Shown piece by piece: positions 30,728-44,260 of a stretch of 64,000 bases of DNA. Numbering within the stretch: position 1 is the first letter of the stretch; every line of letters begins with the position of its first letter. The notes under the pieces are model-generated. The model was not told the origin of the DNA. It ran no database searches and was given only the letters and a program-made list of their open reading frames with translations. The position numbers and the translations under genes were made by a program. The DNA is taken from assembly GCF_041381155.1 (NCBI RefSeq), contig NC_091144.1, positions 372,001-436,000 on the forward strand, given 5' to 3'. This DNA comes from Argopecten irradians (Eukaryota > Mollusca > Bivalvia > Pectinida > Pectinidae).

Positions 30728-31249
30728 TAAATTCTTTAATTATCGAAAGTAGTTTGTTATAGACATATCAATAACATATCAATAATCTCCATGAGCTCCA
30801 ATGGTGACATATATCTTCACCAAGTTAGACGCAATTATCAGACAAAAACCCATGACTTGATAAACGTTGTGTTTTTTACAGATACTGCATAGATGCCTTT
30901 AAGACGTTTGTTAGCTAGAATTCGATAGTTATCTCGTTGGATACATAGCACGCCAGCATCAAAATTGATTAAAATATTCACTTTGAACTTTATACAATTT
31001 TATCTGCACAATATAGTGAAAGCTGCTATTTTAGTGGGGCGAAGTGTTATTTTAATGGGTCAGTGTTAAAATTTAATGGAGTAGTGTTATGTTTTCATTT
31101 GTTTGTTTGTTCTAAGTTTCATTAAAAACTTTTTTATGAAAAAATGGATAACCAGACGTTATAAAAGTTATGAAAAAACTACAAGTTCATTTTAAAAATG
31201 CTTATAAACAGATGGATATAAACTGTAACTGACCTTAACGAAAATAGTT
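30728..31249. other. No gene recognised
   Basis: AT-rich spacer before the 50-bp satellite. Confidence 0.4.
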
Positions 31250-34200
31250 GGCAGATCTCTATAATTTGGACTACGTGGTACAAGTAATGGTTACCAAAAT
31301 CTTTATAATTTGATCTACAAGAAACATCTAAAAGTAATAGTTAGTGAAATCTTTATAATTTGATCTACAAGGAATATGTAAAAGTAATTGTTAGTGAGAT
31401 CTTTAAAATTTGATCAACATAGTACATGTAAATGTAATGGTTAGTGAAATCTTGATAATTTGATCTACATGGTACATGTAAATGTAATGGTTAGTGAGAT
31501 CTTTATAATTTGATCTACACGGTACATGTAAATGTAATGGTTAGTGAGATCTTTATAATTTGATCTACACATAAATGTTAATGTAATGGTTAGTGAAATC
31601 TTGATGATTTTATCTACATGGTACATGTAAATGTAATGGTCATTGAGATCTTTATAATTTGATCTACATGGTACATGTAAATGTAATGGTTTGTGATATC
31701 TTTATAATTTGATCTACATGGTACATGCAGAAGGAATGGTCATTTATAATTTGATCTACATGGTACATGCAGAAGGAATGGTCATTGAGATCTTTATAAT
31801 TTGATCTACATGGTACATGTAAATGTAATAGTTTGTGAGATCTTTATAATTTGATCTACAAGGTACATGAAAATGTAATGGTTAGTGAGATCTTTATCAA
31901 TTGATCTACATGGTACATGAAAATGTAATGGTCATTGAGATCTTTATAATTTGATCTACACGATATATGTAAATGTAATGGTTAGTGAGATCTTTATGAT
32001 TTGATCTAGATAGTGCATGTCAATGTAATGGTTAGTGAAATCTCGATAATTTGATCTACATGGTACATGCAGAATGAATGGTCATTGAGATCTTTATAAT
32101 TTGTCTACATGGTACATGTAAATGTAATGGTTAGTGAAATCTTATAATTTGATCTACATGTACATGAGAAGAAATGGTCATTGATATCTTTATAATTTGA
32201 TTAAACGGTACATGTAAATGGTATGGTTAGTGATATCTTTATAATTTGATCTACATGGTACATGTAAATGTAATGGTCAGTGAGATCTTTATAATTTGAT
32301 CTACATGGTACATGTAAATGTAATAGTTTGTGAGATCTTTATAATTTGATCTACAAGGTACATGAAAATGTAATGGTTAGTGAGATCTTTATAATTTGAT
32401 CTACATGGTACATGTAAATGTAATGGTCATAGTGAGATCTTTATAATTTGATCTACATGGTACATGTAAATGTAATGGTTAGTGAGATCTTTATAATTTG
32501 ATCTACATGGTACATGTAAATGTAATGGTCATTGAGATCTTTATAATTTGATCTACATGGTACATGTAAATGTAATGGTTAGTGAAATCTTAATAATTTG
32601 ATCTACATGGTACATGCAGAAGAAATGGTCATTGATATCTTTATAATTTGATATAAACGGTACATGTAATGGTAAGTGATATCTTAATAATTTGATCAAC
32701 ATGGTACATGTAAATGTAATGGTTAGTGATATCTTTATAATTTGATATACACGGTGCTTGTAGAATTAATGGTTAGTGAAATCTTTATAATTTGATCTAC
32801 ACAGTACATGTAAATGTAATGGCTAGTGAGATCTTTATAATTTGATCTACATGGTGCATGTCAATGTAATGTCTTGTGAAATCTTGATAATTTGATCTAC
32901 ATGGCACATGCAGAAGAAATGGTTAGTGATATCTTTATAATTTGATATACAAGGTATATGTAAATGTAATGGTCATGGAGATCTTTATAATTTGATTTAC
33001 ATGATACATGTAAATGTAATGGTTAGTTAGATCTTTATAATTTGATCTACATGGTACATGTAAATGTAATGTTGTGAAATCTTGATATTTGACATACTTG
33101 GTTAGTATCTTTATAATTTGATCTACATGGTACATGTAAATGTAATGGTTATCTTATAATTTGATTCAAGGTACATGAAATGTAATGGTTAGTGAGATCT
33201 TTATAATTTGATCTACATGGTACATGTAAATGTAATGGTTAGTGAGATCTTTATAATTTGATCTACATGGTACATGTAAATGTAATGGTTAGTGAGATCT
33301 TTATAATTTGATCTACATGGTACATGTAAATGTAATGGTTAGTGAGATCTTTATAATTTGATCTACATGGTACATGTAAATGTAATGGTTAGTGAGATCT
33401 TTATAATTTGATCTACATGGTACATGCAGAAGAAATGGTCATTGAGATCTTTATAATTTGATCTACACGGTACATGTAAATGTAATGGTTTGTGAGATCT
33501 TTATAATTTGATCTACATGGTACATGTAAATGTAATGGTTAGTGAGATCTTTATAATTTGATCTACAGGTACATGTAAATGTAATGGTTAGTGAGATCTT
33601 TATAATTTGATCTACATGGTACATGTAAAAGTAATGGTTAATAAATTTATAGTAATATCTTATAATTTGATCTACATGGTACATGTAAATGTAATGGTTA
33701 GTGAATCTTTATAATTTGATCTACATGGTACATGTAAATGTAATGGTTAGTAGATCTTATAATTTGATATACATGGTACATGTAAATGTAATGGTTAGTG
33801 AGATCTTATAATTTGATCTACATGGTACATGTAAATGTAATGTTAGTGAATTTATAATTTGATCTACATGGTACACATAGATGAAATAGTTAGTGATATC
33901 TTTATAATTTGATCTACATGGTACACATAGATGAAATAGTTAGTGATATCTTTATAATTTGATCTACATGGTACATGTAAAAGTAATAGTTAGTGAGATC
34001 GTTATAATTTGATCTACATGGTACATGTAAATGTAATAGTAAGTGATATTTTTATAATTTGATCTACATGAGACATGAAGAAGAAATGGTCATTGAGATC
34101 TTTATGAATTGAAAAACACGGTACATGTAAATGTAATGGTTAGTAAGATCATTATAATTTGATCTACATGGTACATGTAAATGAAATGGTTAATGGATCT

Positions 34201-36092
34201 TTATAATTTGATTACATGGTGCATGTAAATGTAATGGTTAGTTAGATCATTATAATTTGATCTACAGGGTATAGTAAATGTAATGGTTTGTGAAATCTTT
34301 ATAATGTGATCTACATGGTACATGTTAATGTAATGGTTGTGTGAATCTTTATAATGTGATCTACATGGGACATGTAAATGTAATGGTTAGTGAGATCTTT
34401 ATAATTTGATCTACATGGTATAGTAAATGTAATGGTTAGTAAGATCATTATGATTTGATTTACAAGAAACATCTTAAAGTAATAGTTTGTGAATCTTTAT
34501 AATTTGATCTACACGGTACATGTAAATGTAATGGTTAGTGAGATCTTTATAATTTGATCTACATGGTACATGTAAATGTAATGGTTAGTGAAATCTTTAT
34601 AATTTGATCTACATGGTACATGTAAATGTAATGGTCATGTGAGATCTTTATAATTTGATCTACATGGTACATGTAAATGTAATGGTTTGTGAATCTTTAT
34701 AATGTGATCACATGGTACATGTTAATGTAATGGTTTGTGAAATCTTTATAATGTGATCTACATGGGACATGTAAATGTAATGGTTAGTGAGATCTTTATA
34801 ATTTGATCTACATGGTATAGTAAATGTAATGGTTAGTGAGATCTTTATAATGTGATCTACATGGTACATGTTAATGTAATGGTTTGTGAAATCTTTATAA
34901 TGTGATCTACATGGGACATGTAAATGTAATGGTTAGTGAGATCTTTATAATTTGATCTACATGGTATAGTAAATGTAATGGTTAGTGAGATCTTTATAAT
35001 TTGATCTACATGGTACATGTTAATGTAATGGTTTGTGAAATCTTTATAATGTGATCTACATGGGACATGTAAATGTAATGGTTAGTGAGATCTTTATAAT
35101 TTGATCTACATGGTATAGTAAATGTAATGGTTAGTGAGATCTTTATAATTTGATCTACACGGTACATGTAAATGTAATGGTTTGTCATATCTTTATAATT
35201 TGATCTACATATACATGGTGCATGTAAATGTAATGGTTAGTGAGATCTTTATAATTTGATCTAAATGGTACATGTAAAGAATGGTTAGTGAGATCTTTAT
35301 AATTTGATCTACACGGTACATGTAAATGTAATGGTTAGTTAGATCTTTATAATTTGATCTACACGGTACATGTAAATGTAATGGTTTGTTAGATCTTTAT
35401 AATTTGATCTACATGGTACATGTAAATGTAATGGTTAGTGATATCTTTATAATTTGATCTACATGGTACATGTTAATGTAATGGTTAGTGAAATCTTTAT
35501 AATTTGATCTACATGGTACATGTAAATGTAATGGTTAGTGAGATCTTTATAATTTGATCTACATGGTACATGCAGAAGAAATGGTCATTGAGATCTTTAT
35601 AATTTGATCTACACGGTACATGTAAATGTAATTGTTAGCAATATCTTTATAATTTGATCTACATGTTACATGTAAATGTAATGGTCATTGAGATCTTTAT
35701 AATTTGATCTACATGGTGCATGTAAATGTAATGATTAATGAGATCTTTATAATTTGATTTACATGGTGCATGTAAATGTAATGGTTAGTTAGATCATTAT
35801 AATTTGATCTACAGGGTATAGTAAATGTAATGGTTAGTGACATCTTTATAATTTGATCTACATGATACATGTAACTGTAATGGTTAGTGCTGTCTTTATA
35901 ATTTGATTGACATGGTACATGCAAAAGTAATAGTTAGTGAGATCTTTATATTTTGATTAACACGGTACATGCAGAAATAATGATTAGTGAGATCTTTATA
36001 ATTTGATCTACATGGTACATGTAAAAGTAATAGTTAGTGAGATCTTTATAATTTGATCTACATGGTACATGCAGAAATAATGGTTAGTGAGA
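31250..36092. repeat. 50-bp minisatellite, about 97 units
   Basis: Consensus unit gatctttataatttgatcta plus catggtacatgtaaatgtaa plus tggttagtga (50 bp). Two common variants differ in the right third (taaatgtaatggttag versus gcagaagaaatggtcat). Outer units are diverged and central ones near identical. Around 34,370-35,170 units fall into a trimeric higher-order pattern of about 148 bp. Open frames on the minus strand inside it are by-products of the repeat. Confidence 0.95.
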
Positions 36093-37106
36093 GTAAGTTA
36101 AAGAATAAAAATTCACTATTTACCTAAATATTAGTCTCCTCCGAAACGCCACATATGAAAAATTAGCAAGATCTGTTTTAATTAGACGTGAACAACAACT
36201 AATTATTATCTAATGAAGCAAGTTACTTCTCAGCATGAACCGGGTCTTGTAATGATTGGGGGCTGAAACTACCAAACAATGACATTGAGAGATTTGTATT
36301 CTCTAAAGCGCATGATGGTCATATAGAGTGTCGCCTAATGATCGGCGAATTAAAGGATAATAGGAGGAAGGCCTTGGTCCTATGGGGGGTCGCTTGTTCT
36401 GGGAGGGGCGATCAGAGCCGAGGGATTGACAACATCCCAGGCAGATGGGACATGCCCGATCGGCAATGCAAAGAAATACAAGCTAATTGCTCGGTGGTGT
36501 AGGTGGGGAATTCGTCTATTGTTGTTGATTTGTGAATCCCATACAATAACCTTTATAACTACATTATGGACAACTAATCCACGACCAAGTCGCGAGCGCG
36601 TTCATTTACCTCCAGGCACAACGTTATTGTTAGGTGTTTGGTACGACAACACTTCATATTTCAATCATTGTGTCTAAACTGGGCATCTTGTTATCACTCT
36701 GTGGTTGTTCTCATTCTGTCCGCTTATCTCGTGTTTCAGTTATATGAAGAGAAATAAATATTGTCAATGCCATGATCAGCAAATCTTGCCATTGATTTAA
36801 CATACGATGTGCTTTACATTTAAAACGACTAAACCAATTAACGTTGTTTTTGAATGAATTTTAAAAATAGATATGTACAAAGAATACTTTCCCTTGCAGC
36901 CTTTCTGTATGACTAAAACACTCATACAATCAATCAAAATGACGGAATAAGCAAACGACATTCAAGGAAACGAATTTGATATTTCTACTTTTATGAATCA
37001 TTTCGGTTTGTGAAATGATTATGCTTAATTGCATCTTTATTCCATTCCACATAAATTCAATAGTTTTATATTTAGTGGGGAGTTCATGAAATCTCTTGGG
37101 AATATC
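36093..37106. other. No gene recognised
   Basis: A GC-richer patch (36,300-36,620) contains an 83-codon frame without a domain. Nothing assignable. Confidence 0.4.
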
Positions 37107-37471
37107 TTAAAGATGCTCCACCGTTGACAAATGGTATTTTCTCACTATCAAAAACAGGAGCAGACGATTTAGTATTTTTCTTCAGTTACAAAAGTTACTT
37201 ACTTTACACCATTACCACCATTGAAAAGTTTGAGCTTCTAATTTTACTTTAAGTTAAAGATATGAAAAAATAATTAATTGAATCCCGAAAAAAATCAGTA
37301 ACACTATATCCTATATTGAATGAAGTACTGATTGTGCATACACCAAAGGCGAAATAAATTATTTTATATCATTTTTTGTGTTAATTAGGCATATATATAC
37401 ACGATTAAACACCAATTATTGTTCAAATTATGAATATCATTTATGCTCTGTCGGCGGTGGAGCATCTTTAA
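37107..37471. mobile_element. MITE-like element flanked by TTAA
   Basis: Termini TTAAAGATGCTCCACCG (37107-37123) and CGGTGGAGCATCTTTAA (37455-37471) are exact inverses. TTAA lies at both outer edges, consistent with a TTAA or TA target duplication. About 360 bp, AT-rich, no coding: a non-autonomous DNA transposon. Confidence 0.85.
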
Positions 37472-38787
37472 ACATGAAAATGTGATTAAGATTTGCATTC
37501 CAAATATCATTGAGTATGTTTCCACATAATGTTCAAAACTTTGTTTTATTTCTATGATATACATTGTTTCTGTGTATGATTGTGATTCAGTGTCTGATTT
37601 CTACCCGCACCTATCTTCGGGCGGTGAAAAACACCAGGCATGAATTCATACTTAAAGATAAATATTTAAAAAAAAAAAACCTTTGACATCTGTTCAAAAA
37701 TATCAAAATATGAGTTTCAAGTAATTAGAAAACCTAAGCAATTGATCATCTTTTAATTCCGTAAACGATGATGATTTATTAAATTTATTATTATATATCA
37801 AAGATAAAATAACTACGTTAAGATGACTAAGCAGACCCAAACATATACATAGGCTGAGGTTACTACAGTACGAACCACTTCAGATGAAATTATTTACTTT
37901 TTTGTCTAATTGAAATTGTATCTTTCACTTTCTATGAGTATAGTGCTCCCACACTCTAAGTGCCTTCTTAGGATACAATGGCATTGACTCAGCTAAGCTT
38001 GGATAAACTATTAAGTGGGTTTATAATTTAAAGTTTAACTATTATAAGAGCTTCTGAATAGTACCTGAGATATGACTTTTATATTACAATAGAGTACCTA
38101 GAGAATTATCAAACAGTCAAATGACAATTGTAAGTGTAAGAAGTACTTTTGTGACGAATTTAATCGTTTGATCTTTTACTTCTATCCCTCTGGTGTTCAT
38201 AATACGTTATTGGCAAACTTATTTTATATAACCGTTACAAATACTCTCACACTATACATGTTTGATTTCAGAGCTTGATTCAATTTTAACACCTGTCTGA
38301 AAAGTGAGAAGTGTTTTTTGTAAACAATTGATCTTGTTCTTAGTATAAATAGGCTTATTTCTAAGACGAAAATATCTTCACTGATACATTATGATGTTTG
38401 AGGTATTTGCATGATTAATTTAGATTGAAACAATACATATCTAATATATAATTATAGTTATGATATGAGCAAGCAGAAAAAAGACTGCAGGGACACCAAA
38501 CTAGCAGAAATTTTACTGAGTGATAAACATATATATATATATAACAGACTCGACTAAAACGGTATAGTTGACTCGCAGATCCAATAACTGAAATGTTATT
38601 TCAGAAATATACAATTGAATTAACTGTAAGCATTGAAAACGTGTTACATTATGTACTTCTAGCACTTGTGACAAAGACAATGGGGCAATTACAAATTGCA
38701 AATGGCGTACATGTTACGGTCATAGTCACATCGTTTTGCTGGAACTTTATAGAATATAAATATGACCTTTCATACATCTTAAAATCA
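37472..38787. other. No gene recognised
   Basis: AT-rich intergenic sequence. Confidence 0.4.
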
Positions 38788-38895
38788 TAAACAAAATCTT
38801 GTTATACGAGCTCAGAATATATGTATCCAAACATTATTCTTAATTGAGAAGATTTTTTGGATACACATATCCTGAGCTTATATAACAAGTTTATA
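38788..38895. repeat. Hairpin, ~38-bp arms
   Basis: The left arm cttgttatacgagctcagaa/tatatgtatccaaa pairs with the right arm tttggatacacatatcctga/gcttatataacaag. The loop is about 22 nt. Pre-miRNA-like in size; a foldback remnant is the alternative. Confidence 0.7.
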
Positions 38896-40770
38896 CAATC
38901 GATATATATTTTTACCCAATCATTATCAAATTGACGTGGTTTTTTATACTGGCTTTGTAATAAAGAAAACGTCTATAAATTCATTAGATATTGGAAATAC
39001 CCGGCAATAGTGCGGTAGACCTTCTTGAAATATCAATGGCGTTGATACAAGTTAGAACTCGCCAGGTTTAAAATAACAGACAAAAACTAGCATGGAAACA
39101 TCTATTTATCCCCGATAATGGTAGGGTAGTTAATATGATTTTTGTTTGTATTCTAACCTGTCGTGTGCCGTGACAGGGGTTATTTCTATTATGTACGCAG
39201 TGCTTTCTTGTCCTCTTCTATATTTAAACTCCAAATATAGTCAAATAACATTTATTAACTTACATAGAAGTGTAGGGGCGTATTCCAGTTGCCGGCTCCT
39301 CCCTCATTCATTAAACCTAGCGGCTACCCTGCTGGTGAGAAATTAGCTCTGGATATGTAACGCCTCGGATTCAACATCTACCTCGATAAAGTTGTAAATC
39401 AAACATTCACAGAACCATAAAGAGAAAGTTAATTTTCTGGAGTCCTCTTCACTGAAGATATACATATAGATATAAAACATATTAAGTGTTTATTATTGTT
39501 AAATCAACATGAGGTATTATCACATTAACACTGGATATGTTTTGTAATCTGATGATTTATCTTTAGGATAGGTGTGAACATGTTACACACGTTCTAAAGA
39601 TCAAGTAACAATAAATACTTTATCAGAACGTAGATTTCCAAAATCCAACGAGCTGGCTTATTGTGTTCAAAAGTATGTAACCGATTACTCCCGTACTTTC
39701 TTTACCGAAAACAGACTGGCTTGTAATATATTGTCCGATTTCATTGTAAACCAAGTTTAACTTCCCAGGATATTTTATGTTTTCAATTCTGTAGACAAAT
39801 TATTTGATGAATGAAACAAATGTGAGAAAATAAATATGGGAAAGCGTTGTTGTTTTTTTTAGATATGGTTAAGCATTTATTTAATGTTTTTAAAGCAAGA
39901 AAAGTGGCCCAACGGAATTTACATTAAAATCAATGATAAAAACTTGGTTACGATGAAATAAAAAGAAATATACACCAAAGATAATCTGAACATTTAAACT
40001 TCATTCCGATAAGTGTTAACTGTATTGGCATCACATCATGATGTCCAATTATCAAAAATATTAAAACTACACCGCACCCTTTCCATTAAAATTAGATTTA
40101 CCTAGTTTTGATCATATGAAAGTATTTAAAAGACTTCAATAGCTAAGATATTTCGTATACAAATTTTAAATGATCTACAATGTTGATATCGTTTTTCGAA
40201 ATTTACTGAACTGCAGTGTTAAAATCAATACTATACTTTCTTGTTGTTTTTTAAATAGTTAAACACATTAATTTCTTTTCTATTCATTTCATCGTGACTT
40301 AAATTTCAAACGTGAAAAAGTACGAAAAGAAGAATAAGGTCTTTTAAAGGTCAGAAATGACTGCTGTGAGTTCCGATGTCTGCATTTCGTTATTGATATG
40401 TCTTTTAAGTTCATTTTAACTTAGAACACATTATTAGGAATTCGAAGCTAACTTCAAACTTCCTATGTGCTAAGCCTCTCGATTTGCTTCTGGACGGAGC
40501 ATGCACAAGACACTAGATATTAGGTATGGCTTAAACACATTACCTTGGGGACATAATCTTCAACTGAAATATGTAAAGTAACCGAGTTTTTTTGTTTCAT
40601 TTATTTATTTTGTGTTTGTTTTTGTGTGATGAAACAAATGTTGAATTCCATTATCCATTATCCAACTCGCTGAGAAACCAAATAGCTTATCATTATCAAC
40701 ATAGAATTCTACAGGAAATCAGATGACGACTTTAAATACAGGTGTTTCTGGCCCCTGGCTGAGACACATC
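38896..40770. other. No gene recognised
   Basis: AT-rich intergenic sequence with no exon, repeat or element ends that I could identify. Confidence 0.4.
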
Positions 40771-41005
40771 ATAGTCTATAATGTGATAGTTTCTGCTCCT
40801 GTTTAGTGCTCTGCATTAAGGAAGCCGGACGACTGGTTCGGCCGTTGTCAGGATAATGAGACCGAGTAGGGTGTGTTTCACGGTGTCTTCGGCAGCATGT
40901 TTCAGTGATATAACACTATAAAAGGGCAAGGGTTCCACCTCACACTTCAGACACATCACATACACAGGAGAGACCGTTCTTAATTACCTTAACTGTTAAT
41001 AGGGT
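40771..41005 (+). repeat. Interspersed repeat, copy 2 (shared with 30,060-30,350)
   Basis: Same landmarks as the first copy: 'ggacgactggttcgg', 'tgttgtcaggataat', 'gtgtcttcggcagcatg', 'cagtgatataacactataaa', 'tgttaataggg'. Confidence 0.75.
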
Positions 41006-41966
41006 GTAAATATAACAAACCAAAGAAATCTGATAAATAAGAGAAATCCATGTTGTTTATATAAGCTATGAATAATTGTTGTTCACAAAACCTATTATAT
41101 CATGTTTTGAATTTGATCATGAAAGTTGTTTACGAATTAAAACGTTGCATGATACTAAATAAATCAATAAACTTGACATATGAAGCGGAGAAAACCAGGA
41201 TGTTACTGCGGTCAAAATAAAATTTAAATCATAACACGTATGTTGAGGATTTCGAGCACAATCTATCAGGCGATCTATAGAGGAGATACAACTCGCTGTC
41301 TTTCACGCTAATTATGCGTCTTCCATTGAACATTGCATGTACCCCATTTGCCATTCCTGTTCACCTCTCTGCAGGTCGCCATTTGGAGCAGTTCCTTCTA
41401 TGTCTTTACAACAAAATGAAGGCGTGACTACTGTTACATGGTTCGACAGGCGTGGCTATAGGCGGTAACAGGTATATTCAATTGAGTCCTCATATTGCAG
41501 TTGATAAAATGCGAGTCAGGTCACGTGATATTTCTTTTATTCTGCAATGAACCGAAATCGATTCTTTAAAGTGAAACAATTGTATCATTGAATCACGTGG
41601 TCAGTGTCCCTCAAGTACACTACCATAAAAGAAACGAAAGTTACATTTAGACAGTTTGTACACGTGAGATCATTCATACTGAATGTTAGAACAGAAATGG
41701 ATTAGACTCAATAATAACCAATTCACATTTCACTACATTTAGATCACATTATGTTAGTATATGGAATAACCTTACAGGATGTCTCTAAGCGGTTGAATAA
41801 GAACATATCCAATTGATGAAGCAAAGAAGAACTGGTGAAACATTACAACTCTTTACTTTGACTTTTGAAATTATTGTTTTTATAAAGAGGAAACTCAGTT
41901 ACATCACACAAATGAAGGAATTTTGCCAAGTTTGAGTCTGAGATATAAACGTGCTTCGACACAGCG
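41006..41966 (+). promoter_or_regulatory. Upstream region of Vax
   Basis: Holds three CACGTG E-boxes within 145 bp (41522, 41594, 41661) and a TATA-like TATAAAG at 41881-41887, 80 bp before the Vax ATG. A short upstream frame (ATG 41912 to TGA 41935, seven codons) would lie in the 5' leader. The transcription start is not directly visible. Confidence 0.45.
41522..41666 (+). promoter_or_regulatory. Cluster of three CACGTG E-boxes
   Basis: CACGTG at 41522-41527, 41594-41599 and 41661-41666, spaced 72 and 67 bp. This hexamer binds bHLH/bHLH-ZIP factors. Spacing and proximity to the ATG suggest a promoter-proximal element; function is inferred. Confidence 0.4.
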
Positions 41967-42099
41967 ATGAATCAAACTTATCTAAGCATTGGACTGATTG
42001 GTGGTTACCATGGAAACAGTTCACGAGAGGATGTTCAATCTCCAAGTCCTAATACCAAGTCTAAATATCCAGAATACTGCAAAACCATGGTGGTCCAGG
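41967..42099 (+). CDS. Vax: Vax homeobox gene, exon 1
   Basis: ATG at 41967 opens 44 codons (MNQTYLSIGLIGGYHGNSSR, then EDVQSPSPNTKSKYPEYCKT and MVVQ) plus one base, followed by the donor GTATGT at 42100. The C-terminal part YPEYCKTMVVQ-D aligns with the 'DYCRRILVRD' stretch that precedes the homeobox exon in vertebrate VAX proteins. The single trailing G joins AT at the start of exon 2 to make the expected Asp codon. This phase match over 12.3 kb supports the exon strongly. The leader region of vertebrate VAX is longer, so this is a short N-terminus. Confidence 0.85.
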
Positions 42100-43839
42100 G
42101 TATGTACATATAATATAGAGAACATGTCATCAAGTGTGTCCAATGCTAGCTTGCTAATGTATTTTGTCTCCGTGTTTGACTTTTGGTTTAATTGTTTCAC
42201 TTCGTATTTTTCTATGATACATTTATAACATTTTCGTATATTTAAAGGTGTAGCATTCTTTATATTGCTAATGTTCAGCAGTTTTTAAACATACATTGGT
42301 TACATACACGTTTTCGGCGGAAATTTGATTTGATTTAATCCTTTATTTGGAAATATTTAATATTATCTTCAATAATATATCAATTTCGACGTTTTGTAAT
42401 TTGAATAATCTTATTAATTTTATTGAATACCAATTTTACATTTGAACGCTTTTGCCTATAAATTTACTGTACAACTGCCTGCGTCTTTATTTTAGCTTGT
42501 TAAATGTTACATAACTGTTTTCCTTATATACATTTCAATTTTGTCCTTCTACTATGCGATGGTCCGATCTGTGGTAGGTTGATGCTAGAAATGATATCAT
42601 ATGAGTCTTGTTACATGGATATCTAGGTTTCACTGTCAGTTATTGTCCTCTGTACCTATCATCTTTTTCTAGATAAATCCTACATTTATTCCTCTTCGTT
42701 CACTTTCTCACAATTTCGGTTATGAATGTTATTGGAACTGGTGGCCTAATACTTGATTTACTTTTGAATGTTTAATCCCCTTTATCCTACATGATGCTGA
42801 CTGTTAGGTGTCTGCAGAGGGCATTTGTGATTCATTAACAAGTTTTGTTTATATTGACCAAATATTGGTAAGTTTCCAACGCATATATTTTGGAAGTTTC
42901 AGAAAATTTGGTAATGAAAACAAAAGCTTACCATTTCTGTAAAATTGTATGTTTTAAAATGTCATTTGTTCCCCCTCGTAACAAATTAAATACTAGTGCA
43001 TTATCTCTATAAATATTATGGCTGGTAAATGTATACGTAAACGCAATGTCTTATGCATTATAAGCGACTTTAAATTGAGGGTTGTAAACTAGTTATTTAG
43101 TCGCCGGGTTATCGACGTTACGTTTAAATGTTTGTTTTTATCCCATTACTTCATTTCGCTTCAATAACAAAAATGTAGCCATATGTTTATGTTAACATAC
43201 CCTCATTGATCAGATATGTTTGTTATTATTTCTAACAGCATGACTACAGACATACCAATATGTACGGAAAGTTAATTATTACTTATTGTGCTTTTTGACA
43301 ATAATGTGTGTTGCCCACGTTGGCAAGAACGGAGCCTGTCACATTGTTGTCTATTGTGATATTGTTTTGTTAATTGATTTAAGTAAACTAATTCATACTA
43401 ATTGATATATTATAAATTGTACCATTGACCGAATCTGTTTGACATCAATATCTATGTTCAGTGGACTTTGTCTATGGAATATTAAAATTGTGTACGTCAT
43501 TTATCTATATAAATACGTCTGTAAACATCATATTTGCTAGATTGTTTTATAACAAAATAATCAAAATTTATTCCAATAACACATACTTTATTTATAATTT
43601 GTTTAAATTTAGATTATGTTAAGTGAAAAGCCAAATCCCAATCTCTAAATAAAATCAAACAAGGCCTTTCCAGAGAATAGGGGGATGTACAATTTATTTC
43701 TACGGATTTAGAAAAAAAAACATTCGTGTTAGTGTAAGGGAAAGTTAATAGGAAACATTATATTAACCTCTCTCCTTCAACCTTATATTTACCTAATTCA
43801 CTTTATTTCTGGCAGCCAATTTGATTGTTTTTAAAATAC

Positions 43840-44260
43840 GTTAAGCTACATTAAAAATTATTGTAACATCTGACCATACAATACTTTGTTTTTGTTTGAT
43901 TGTTTTAAAGGTAGCTACGTTATAAAACTAATGTATCATCTGACCGTGCAACATTTTGTTTTTGTTTGATTGTTTTAAAGGTAGCTAAGTTGTAAACTTA
44001 TTGTATTATCTGACCGTGCACATTTTGTTTTTGTTTGATTGTTTTAAAGTTAGCTACGTTATAAAACTAATGTATCATCTGACCGTGCAATATTTTGTTT
44101 TTGTTTGATTGTTTTAAAGGTAGCTAAGATGTAAAATTATTGTATTATCTGACCGTGCACATTTGGTTTTTGTTTGATTGTTTTAAAGGTAGCTACGTTA
44201 TAAAATTATTGTAACATTTGAGCGTACAACACTTTGGTTTTGTTTCGTTGTTTTAGACTT
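43840..44260 (+). repeat. 70-bp tandem repeat, about six units, dimeric
   Basis: Unit: gtagctacgttataaaacta, atgtatcatctgaccgtgca, acattttgtttttgtttgat, tgttttaaag. Subtype A (tacgttataaaactaatgta) alternates with subtype B (taagttgtaaacttattgta), giving a dimeric period near 139 bp. Confidence 0.85.

Noticed and set aside
32935..35924. Minus-strand open frames of the MYHVDQII type
   Set aside because: They are translations of the 50-bp satellite, whose unit length is not a multiple of three; no protein is implied.
31250..36092. Regular array considered as CRISPR
   Set aside because: There are no unique spacers; the whole 50-bp unit repeats. It is a minisatellite in a eukaryote.
36426..36677. 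83-codon frame in a GC-richer patch
   Set aside because: No recognisable domain, and stops in neighbouring frames. Not supported.
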